DNA from: BOKV01 sp041739465
GTDB lineage: Bacteria > Pseudomonadota > Alphaproteobacteria > Rhizobiales > Rhizobiaceae
Direction: 5' to 3'
DNA length: 50,524 bases
Assembly (NCBI GenBank): GCA_041739465.1
Contig: JBGSNX010000090.1
Coordinates: 1-50,524, forward strand
Both the position numbers and the translations under genes were made by a program. This document shows, piece after piece, positions 44,631 through 50,524 of the stretch. How positions within the stretch are numbered: the first letter of the stretch is position 1; each line of letters opens with the position of its first letter. The notes under the pieces are model-generated. The model made no database searches. It saw only the letters and a program-made list of their open reading frames with translations, and was not told where the DNA came from.

Positions 44631-45836
44631 TCACAGAACCCGGTCGAGGTCGCGCATGAGGTCGCTCGCATCTTCAAGCCCGACAGACAACCGGAATATC
44701 CCGTCACCGGCATATTGGCGGTAGCTTTCTTCCTGTTCTGCGGTCAGGCGGAATGAGGATTGCATCAGGCCAGCGGTTTCCATCCAGAAGCAAAGCGAGC
44801 GGTGGTGGCCCAGCGACACGGCATAGTGGATCACCTCAAAACGCTTCATCATGGTTTCGGCAAGCGCCTCGCCCCGCGCCTTGCCGCCAACCTGGAACGC
44901 GACCATGCCGGAAAAAGTCTTCATCTGGCGCTTCGCCAGTTCGTGCTGCGGATGGCTTTGAAGGCCCGGATAGATGACCCTCGTCACACCGGAATGGTTT
45001 TCAAGAAATTGCGCCACCGACATGGCATTTTCGCCGTGGGCGCGCATGCGCAGCGGCAAAGTCGAAGCGCCCCTGGCGATCAACCAGGCATTGAACGGGG
45101 ATAGCACCCCGCCATGGTGAATGGCAGCTTCGGCGTTCAATCTGGAAATCAGTTCTGAGGTGCCGCTGACAGATCCGCCCAGCGCATCGCCGTGCCCGCC
45201 GATGTATTTGGTGAGGGCGTGAATGACGAGGTCAACGCCAAAGTCTGCCGGCCTTGTGGCAATTGGAGAGGCGAAGGTTGCATCGCAGGAATGCAGCGCG
45301 CCGGCGCGCCGGGCAATGGCGCTTACAGCGGCAAGATCGGTGAGGCGCACCAGCGGGTTCACCGGCGTTTCGCTGTGTATGAGCCTTGTGTTGGGGCGGA
45401 TCGCGGCCTCGACCGCGGCAAGGTCGCTCATGTTGACTGGAGTGACCTCGATGCCGAAGCGCGGCAACGTATCGCGCGCCAGTTCAGCAACCCCGGCGTA
45501 GGTGACATCGGAAATGATGAGGTGATCGCCCGCCGACAGGAACGAGAAGAACACCGCCGCCGACGCCGCCATGCCCGAGGCAAAGCAGATTGTAGCCTCA
45601 ACGCCCTCGAGCGCCGAGAGCTTGCGCTGCAGGCCGTCGACCGTCGGATTGCCCCAGCGGGTGTAAATGAACGGCGTGTTGTCGCCGAGGTCATGCGCGG
45701 AAAACCCGGCCTTTTCCTTCACCACTTAGGTCGAGGACATCACCATGTCGGCAACCGAACCGGTGGCCGGATTGGGTTCGTCGCCGGCATGTATGGCGAG
45801 GGTGGATATGCCGTTGGCGTTGGCGGATTTCTTCAT
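44631..45836 (-). pseudogene. Trans-sulfuration PLP enzyme gene (cystathionine gamma-synthase-like), interrupted by in-frame TAA
   Basis: Read from the ATG at 45836, the frame gives 36 residues (MKKSANANGISTLAIHAGDE onward to DMVMSST), then TAA at 45728-45726, then continues in the same frame for 363-364 residues of Cys/Met metabolism PLP enzyme. YTRWGNPT and the PLP lysine in HALTKYIGGHGD are intact. Relatives have an aromatic residue where the stop lies, so one base change explains it. A GTG right after the stop could restart translation, giving an N-truncated enzyme that keeps the main active-site residues. It follows the serine hydrolase gene by 20 bases. Sequencing error remains possible. 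Confidence 0.75.
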
Positions 45837-45856
45837 GGGGTGCGACCTTGATGATG

Positions 45857-47041
45857 TCATTGGCCAGGGCTCTGGTCCTGCAATTTGTCCGCCAGCGCAT
45901 ACAGCCCTGAGTGCAAAAGCGCTATCCCGTCGCCAAAACGGATTGCGACCGCGTTTTTCTCCGGAAGGAAATAGACAATCTGGCCGTTCTGCCCGAGGAA
46001 GTAGTGGAAGGGGCCTTGTACTTTTTCGCCCTCGCGATCGAGTATGTCGTAACGGGCAAAGCTGCGATAGACGCCCTTGTGACGTTGCTGGACACTGAGG
46101 TCCGAACCCATCCAGTAGGCATGCATTGCCACACTCAACAGAGGCGCATCGCGGTTGCCATTGCGCAGGAGAAATTGCGCCACCCGCCGCCAGTCGGGCG
46201 CCGTTGCGTAAAGACAGCAATAGGCGCTCACCGTATTCGTGCCGGGATAAACCCGCCAATCCGCATTCGCCGCACCGGACGGCTTCCAGACGAGCCTCGA
46301 CAGCGTTTGCGGCAGCGGCTCGGCAAATGCTGTCTCAAGCAGGTGTCCCACCAGGGCAGTGTTCGCATTCTGGTACTCGAATTTGCCGCGCCTGTGCGCT
46401 GACACCCGGAAATCGCGCACGGTCTTTTCAATGCCCATCACATGCAGGCGGGCAAGCGGCCCGAAAGGATTATAGGGAACAGCCTCAACCGGCTTCTCAC
46501 CGGCTTCGTCGGTTCCGCTTGCGGCCTTCATGCCATATGGCTCAAAGCTTATGCCTGAACGCATGTCGAGCAATTCGCGCAGAGTGACGCCCGCCACCGC
46601 GCCTTGCGAAAGTCCTGGCGAGATTTCTGCGACAGTCGAGTCCAGCGAATGTATCCGCCCTTCATCCACGGCCCGCAAGGCAAGGAAGCCGACAAGACCC
46701 TTGACGAGCGAAAAGGAATTGAAACGGGTCTGCTCATTGGTCCGCTTCAGGAACAGGTGGTAAGTGTCGCGGTTCCCCGCTCCTACAAGAATTGCGCTAG
46801 CTGTGATGTCCGATGTCAGCTTGACCATCGAAAAATCCCCCTGAATGCGCGGATTGGCCAAGCCGGTTTCATCACCGGCGATTTTGGCGAACTCGCCGCC
46901 GGATGGCCAGGTTTTCGCCGGATAGCCCTCGCCCAGCAGGACGAAAACATGCGGGGAAAACAGTGCAATGCCTGCAATCCCGGCGATGCCCGTTACTAGC
47001 AAAGCCAGCAGGGATTTCTTGAACCAGCTCATTGCCACCAT
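45857..47041 (-). CDS. Class C beta-lactamase-type serine hydrolase
   Basis: A 394-residue membrane-anchored hydrolase (N-terminal helix about 8-30) with a beta-lactamase/DD-peptidase fold. SxxK is SLVK at 111-114, YxN appears as FEYQNAN, and the LRELLDMRSGISF block is typical of this family. The third motif is not the clear KTG of true beta-lactamases, and FGDGIALLHS may substitute. Probable roles are peptidase or esterase in the periplasm. An ATG three codons later (47032) is an alternative start. The interrupted trans-sulfuration gene follows by 20 bases. Confidence 0.87.
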   Translation of the reverse strand: MVAMSWFKKSLLALLVTGIAGIAGIALFSPHVFVLLGEGYPAKTWPSGGEFAKIAGDETGLANPRIQGDFSMVKLTSDITASAILVGAGNRDTYHLFLKRTNEQTRFNSFSLVKGLVGFLALRAVDEGRIHSLDSTVAEISPGLSQGAVAGVTLRELLDMRSGISFEPYGMKAASGTDEAGEKPVEAVPYNPFGPLARLHVMGIEKTVRDFRVSAHRRGKFEYQNANTALVGHLLETAFAEPLPQTLSRLVWKPSGAANADWRVYPGTNTVSAYCCLYATAPDWRRVAQFLLRNGNRDAPLLSVAMHAYWMGSDLSVQQRHKGVYRSFARYDILDREGEKVQGPFHYFLGQNGQIVYFLPEKNAVAIRFGDGIALLHSGLYALADKLQDQSPGQ

Positions 47042-47106
47042 CTGACGCTTTCAACTTCAGACAGGCGCAACTGCGCCAACCGCCAAGCGGCCAACAATGA
47101 CATTGC

Positions 47107-48744
47107 CTACTCCACCTTGATCTCGGTACGCTCGGCTGCGCCCACTGTCGCAGTGGAGCTTTTGCGCACGCCGTTGAGATCGGCGCCGATCACCGCCTCG
47201 ATCACATAATCACCTGGCGCAACCGTGATCTGGAATTCCTGGGCGTAATTGCTTGCGATGGACCGGCGATTGCCCTGGATGTCTTTCTTGGCATCAAAAA
47301 CTTCAATCCAGTACGCGCCAGGTGCAGCTATGGCCAGAACCCCGGCATTGAGGTTGATCGTCACCTCGGTGCGATCACCGACCTTGACGCTGACCGGCAC
47401 TTCGGCCCGTGCTTCCGAAAGGCGCATGAATGCCACATAGTCACCCGCAGGCACGGTCAACTGCGCGGTCTTGCCATAGGTTGAGGCGATGGATTTACGA
47501 CTTCCATCAAGCGCCTGTTTTGCTTCAAGGATTTCCCAAAAAGCGTCATCGGCTTCTACAGCCGGGCCACCCTGTGCATAGACGCCCTTTATGAGGACCA
47601 CGCCAGCGCCGGCGATCAGCTTCACCGCCCTGACCTCACCGGCGGCAAGGGTGATTTGCTGCGAAACATTCGCCTCTCCGATGCGTCCTGCCATTCTGGC
47701 TTCGCCCGCTGGCACTACAAAGCTCTTGGGTCCGTAGGACAACAATTGCCCGTCGCCCGCGTTGATTTCAACATAACCTTCCGGGTCGTCAGGTGACTGT
47801 TCGTCTGTGGCCACGGAGAGATTGACCACCGCCGCGTTGAGGATGACGGGCCGCTCGAATACTTCGTCGGCTTTGGTTTCAAAGCTGAATTGCGAAACTG
47901 CAAGACCGGCGGTCACTTTTGCCCGCCATTGGCCGGGGGCAAGATTTGTCTTGATCGTGTTCCCATAAGTGATCGAACTTTCGCCCGACGCCGGGGAGAA
48001 CTCCCAGAGCGTGTCGCCTGTTTCGAGCGGTACGCCTTCAGCAAGCATCACAGAGAAAACGGCGTTGTTTTCAACTTCGGCATTCTTGGGCGCCGGCTCC
48101 ACCTTCGGTGCAGCAATCGCGGGAGCCGCAACAGTCTTGCGCAATGCATCCAGAAGCGATGCTGCATCCTTTGCCGGGACATAGATGCCGCCGGTGTTTT
48201 CGGCGAGGCATGAAACCTGCCTGCCCTCTTCTTCGGTCAAGCCAAAGCCGACAACATGGGCGGTGAAATCGATGCCCGCACTTTCCAGTTCCCTGCCCAT
48301 CGCGCAAGGGTCGGCATTGCAAGTCTCAAGACCATCGGTCACCAGGATAACGGTTGCCTTGTCTTCGGTGAAATTCAGCTTTTTGGCAGCAAACCGCACC
48401 GCTTCGCTGATCGGGGTTTTGCCCTTGGGATTGAGCTTGTCGGCCGCTGCCGTGATGGCGCTGGCGGTGCCGGGCCCTGAAGGCACGATTTCTTCGATGT
48501 CGTCGCAGGCGCCCTTTTGCCGGTGGCCATAGGCAACCAGCCCCAACTCAAGCTCTGGCGGGAAAGTGCCCATCACATTTTTCAGTGTCTCGCGCGCCAC
48601 CTCTATCCGGGTCTTGCCGCCTGCATCGGCCCACATCGAACCGGAGGCGTCCAGCACGATCATCGCCCGGTCGGCGGCAAGGACAGGCTGGCAAAACAGA
48701 ATTGCTCCGGCAAGAATTGCCAGAATGCGAATAAAAGCCTGCAT
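47107..48744 (-). CDS. Secreted von Willebrand factor A domain protein with repeated C-terminal modules
   Basis: A 545-residue exported protein. After a signal peptide (1-23, ending VLA) comes a VWA domain (about 25-205) with a complete MIDAS: DASGS at 32-36, Thr in KTPISEA near 110, and D137 in VTDGLE. The rest is beta-rich. Residues 402-447 and 487-530 repeat each other: an aromatic strand, AK..L/I.G.RKSIAS.Y, then an A/P-G-DYV strand; a looser copy lies at 254-278. These resemble tandem immunoglobulin-like or carboxypeptidase-regulatory-like domains. Ligand unknown. An inverted repeat covers its ribosome-binding site. Confidence 0.88.
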   Translation of the reverse strand: MQAFIRILAILAGAILFCQPVLAADRAMIVLDASGSMWADAGGKTRIEVARETLKNVMGTFPPELELGLVAYGHRQKGACDDIEEIVPSGPGTASAITAAADKLNPKGKTPISEAVRFAAKKLNFTEDKATVILVTDGLETCNADPCAMGRELESAGIDFTAHVVGFGLTEEEGRQVSCLAENTGGIYVPAKDAASLLDALRKTVAAPAIAAPKVEPAPKNAEVENNAVFSVMLAEGVPLETGDTLWEFSPASGESSITYGNTIKTNLAPGQWRAKVTAGLAVSQFSFETKADEVFERPVILNAAVVNLSVATDEQSPDDPEGYVEINAGDGQLLSYGPKSFVVPAGEARMAGRIGEANVSQQITLAAGEVRAVKLIAGAGVVLIKGVYAQGGPAVEADDAFWEILEAKQALDGSRKSIASTYGKTAQLTVPAGDYVAFMRLSEARAEVPVSVKVGDRTEVTINLNAGVLAIAAPGAYWIEVFDAKKDIQGNRRSIASNYAQEFQITVAPGDYVIEAVIGADLNGVRKSSTATVGAAERTEIKVE

Positions 48745-48751
48745 GGTTCAT

Positions 48752-48774
48752 CTCCGTTCAGCGCCCCTGAACGG
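48752..48774 (-). promoter_or_regulatory. Inverted repeat at the ribosome-binding site of the VWA gene
   Basis: CCGTTCAG at 48754-48761 and CTGAACGG at 48767-48774 form a perfect eight-pair stem with a five-base loop. On the minus strand the GGAG element (48755-48752), seven bases before the ATG, shares its first two bases with the stem. It could act as a protein operator or as an RNA hairpin that limits translation. Confidence 0.45.
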
Positions 48775-48854
48775 AAACTACCCTAGGGGAGTCGGGCGCT
48801 GGCTGGAAGTGGTGTATTGCCCGAATGCCATCGGGATCACGCTTCCCCCCGCCC

Positions 48855-49625
48855 TCAGGCCACCCGCCCGTAGAAGGTGCGCATCGAGTTTTCCGAAAGC
48901 GACATGCCCGGTTTCGTGTTGTAGGCAAGCACGGCCAGCACCCGCGTCGTTTCACCTTCGGTCGGCGTCACGCGGTGAAGTGAATTGCGCCCGCGAAACA
49001 GCACCAGCGTTCCCGGTTCGATTTCCAGCACTTCCGGCTTGATCTTCCCGTCGAGCAATTGCTGCACGCCCTCGAAGTTCATTTCACCGGCATCCGCGTC
49101 CCGCAGGTCACGCACATATTCGAACTTGCCACCGCCTTCCGGCTTTTGGAAAAGCAGGGTGATCGCGAAGGAAGAATTGTCGAAATGCCAGCCGAGTTCC
49201 TGACCGGTCTTGGCAAAATGCAGGTTCACCGACGACATCGGATCGCCATAAGGGTGGATTTCGCGCTCGCCAACCACGTGGCGGATGAAGGCCTGGAAAT
49301 CGGCGTCGCGGTAAAGCTGCTTGAGCGGCGAATTCTCATCAATCTGGTCGTCGGCTATCAGGCCTTTCGAAGAGATCACCTGCCGGTTGAGCGCATGATC
49401 TGCAGGCAGTTCCGCGTTCTTCGGCGTCACATAGACATTGTGGTGGTTGACGCAGAAATAGGCCTCGCCAATCTTCGCCAGCCCGTCGCGCGTCACCTTC
49501 TCAACCGCCTCGCGGGTCAGGAAACCCGGCAGGGACAGCGCGCCATCGCGGTCGAGGGTCGCCTTGCAGCGGTCAAGGAAAGCAGGATCGGTTATCGGCA
49601 TTGAGGAAGAGATTTGAGGGGTCAT
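48855..49625 (-). CDS. 2OG-Fe(II) oxygenase
   Basis: A 256-residue non-heme iron dioxygenase. The iron triad is H147 and D149 (WHFDNSSFAITLLFQ) and H217 (SLHRVTP), and R228 (TTRVLAVL) should bind 2-oxoglutarate. The KFEYVRDLRDAD and FRGRNSLHRV segments give it the look of the BesD/HalD-type family of amino acid oxygenases. The iron-ligand Asp is present, whereas halogenases have Gly there, so hydroxylation is expected. The ATG at 49625 lies four bases after the gatA stop, so it is likely cotranscribed. The substrate is unknown. Confidence 0.85.
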   Translation of the reverse strand: MTPQISSSMPITDPAFLDRCKATLDRDGALSLPGFLTREAVEKVTRDGLAKIGEAYFCVNHHNVYVTPKNAELPADHALNRQVISSKGLIADDQIDENSPLKQLYRDADFQAFIRHVVGEREIHPYGDPMSSVNLHFAKTGQELGWHFDNSSFAITLLFQKPEGGGKFEYVRDLRDADAGEMNFEGVQQLLDGKIKPEVLEIEPGTLVLFRGRNSLHRVTPTEGETTRVLAVLAYNTKPGMSLSENSMRTFYGRVA

Positions 49626-49629
49626 GCAA

Positions 49630-50524
49630 TCACCACCACTTCTCCGGCGTGAATTTTCCAGCTGCCTGCTCGATGACATTGGCGGCCTGGAACAATTCTT
49701 CCTCGGCAAACGGCTTGCCGATGAGCTGCAGGCCGAGCGGCAGCCCATTGTGGTCGAGCCCGGCAGGAACCGCAATGCCCGGCAGGCCGGCCATGTTCAC
49801 CGTCACGGTGAAGACGTCGTTGAGGTACATTTTCACCGGGTCGGCGGCCATTTCCTTGTCGCCGATCTCGAAGGCCGAGGACGGCGTTGCCGGTGTCAGG
49901 ATCGCGTCCACCCCGGCTGCGAAGGCCCGTTCGAAATCGCGCTTGATCAGCGTGCGCACCTTCTGGGCCTGCAAATAATAGGCGTCGTAATAGCCGGCTG
50001 ACAGCACATAAGTGCCGATCATGATGCGGCGCTTCACTTCTGCACCAAACCCTGCCGCGCGGGACTTTTCGTACATGTCGACGATGTCCCTGCCCTCGAC
50101 GCGCAGTCCGTAGCGAACGCCATCATAGCGGGCAAGGTTTGACGAGGCTTCCGCCGGCGCCACGATGTAGTAGGCCGGCAGCGCGTATTTTGTGTGCGGC
50201 AGCGATATGTCGACGATCTTCGCACCGGCATCGCGGTACATTTCGATGCCTTTTTGCCAGAGCGCTTCGATCTCATCCGGCATGCCGTCAACCCGGTATT
50301 CCCTTGGAATGCCGATGGTCATGCCCTTGACCGATTTGCCAATGGCGGCTTCGTAATCGGGAACCGGGCGGTCGACTGATGTCGTGTCCTTGGAGTCCAC
50401 GCTTGCCATCGAGCGCAGCATGATCGCGGCATCGCGCACGTCGCGGGCAATCGGTCCTGCCTGGTCGAGCGAGGAAGCAAAGGCGACAATGCCCCAGCGC
50501 GAGCAGCGGCCATAGGTTGGCTTG
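49630..50524 (-). CDS. gatA: Asp-tRNA(Asn)/Glu-tRNA(Gln) amidotransferase subunit A, 5' end outside the window
   Basis: Only the C-terminal part (about 297 residues) is present, and the gene runs off the right edge. It begins with the amidase-signature continuation YGRCSRWGIVAFASSLDQAGP. Further on are the GatA block VAPAEASSNLARYDGVRYG and the C-terminal NMAGLPGIAVPAG. The catalytic Lys and Ser residues lie upstream of the window. GatA releases ammonia from Gln or Asn for GatB. An internal ATG at 50439 may be mistaken for a start but is not one. The 2OG oxygenase gene starts four bases after its stop. Confidence 0.95.
   Translation of the reverse strand, partial: KPTYGRCSRWGIVAFASSLDQAGPIARDVRDAAIMLRSMASVDSKDTTSVDRPVPDYEAAIGKSVKGMTIGIPREYRVDGMPDEIEALWQKGIEMYRDAGAKIVDISLPHTKYALPAYYIVAPAEASSNLARYDGVRYGLRVEGRDIVDMYEKSRAAGFGAEVKRRIMIGTYVLSAGYYDAYYLQAQKVRTLIKRDFERAFAAGVDAILTPATPSSAFEIGDKEMAADPVKMYLNDVFTVTVNMAGLPGIAVPAGLDHNGLPLGLQLIGKPFAEEELFQAANVIEQAAGKFTPEKWW

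Overview
The window looks like a chromosomal segment of an alphaproteobacterium of the order Hyphomicrobiales (Rhizobiales), probably near the Phyllobacteriaceae or related marine families. The main reasons are the gene neighbourhoods: a suf operon headed by a NifS-type desulfurase and sufB; rne divergent from an amidase, PBP1A and prfB; accB-accC-aat facing a DUF2155 gene and the complex I accessory subunit NDUFA12; and an Irr-type iron-control palindrome beside the suf operon. No phage, insertion sequence, CRISPR array, rRNA or tRNA was seen. Genus cannot be fixed from the sequence alone.

Layout. 1-0.4 kb: untranslated leader, then a histone H1-like Ala/Lys/Pro repeat protein with its own terminator. 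0.9-8.9 kb (minus): a TfoX-like gene, then an eight-gene suf operon plus a YjbR gene (desulfurase, sufB, a 69-codon ORF, sufC, sufD, sufS, sufT, sufA, yjbR). 9.1-10.5 kb: an alpha/beta hydrolase and a PaiB-like flavin protein, divergent from suf across a candidate Irr site. 10.5-15.6 kb (minus): anmK, an FAD glycerol-3-phosphate dehydrogenase-like gene, a lipid kinase and an alkyl-DHAP-synthase-like flavoprotein, all translationally coupled or nearly so. 15.7-24.6 kb: tyrS, a 1155-residue AsmA/DUF3971 envelope protein, a 1-Cys Bcp peroxiredoxin coupled to a ferritin-like DUF455 gene, an M23 peptidase, and prfB with an intact programmed +1 frameshift. 24.7-32.5 kb: PBP1A and a cell-wall amidase, divergent from rne, whose long leader carries an internal terminator and a hairpin over its ribosome-binding site. 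32.6-41.9 kb: BepA-like protease, DsbA-like oxidoreductase, accB, accC, aat, DUF2155 protein, metallophosphoesterase, NDUFA12, an MFS transporter and glutamate dehydrogenase. 42-50.5 kb: a Cys-rich secreted protein, a GNAT acetyltransferase, gatB, a trans-sulfuration enzyme gene broken by an in-frame TAA, a class-C-type serine hydrolase, a secreted VWA protein, a 2OG-Fe(II) oxygenase and the 3' part of gatA.

How the genes fit together. The suf operon supplies Fe-S clusters to the cell. Two PLP desulfurases provide sulfur, SufBCD is the scaffold, and SufA and SufT act in transfer. The nearby palindrome suggests iron control through Irr. PBP1A, AmiC-type amidase, AnmK, M23 peptidase, BepA and DsbA form a scattered but substantial envelope set. 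AccB/AccC are the biotin carrier and biotin carboxylase of acetyl-CoA carboxylase. GatA/GatB serve Gln/Asn-tRNA amidation. The least conventional part is the 10.5-15 kb lipid-type cluster, whose three enzymes would fit interconversion of ether (alkyl) glycerolipids.

All coordinates and motif positions were read by eye. Start codons were chosen from ribosome-binding sites and family lengths, and alternatives are stated where the choice is not clear.
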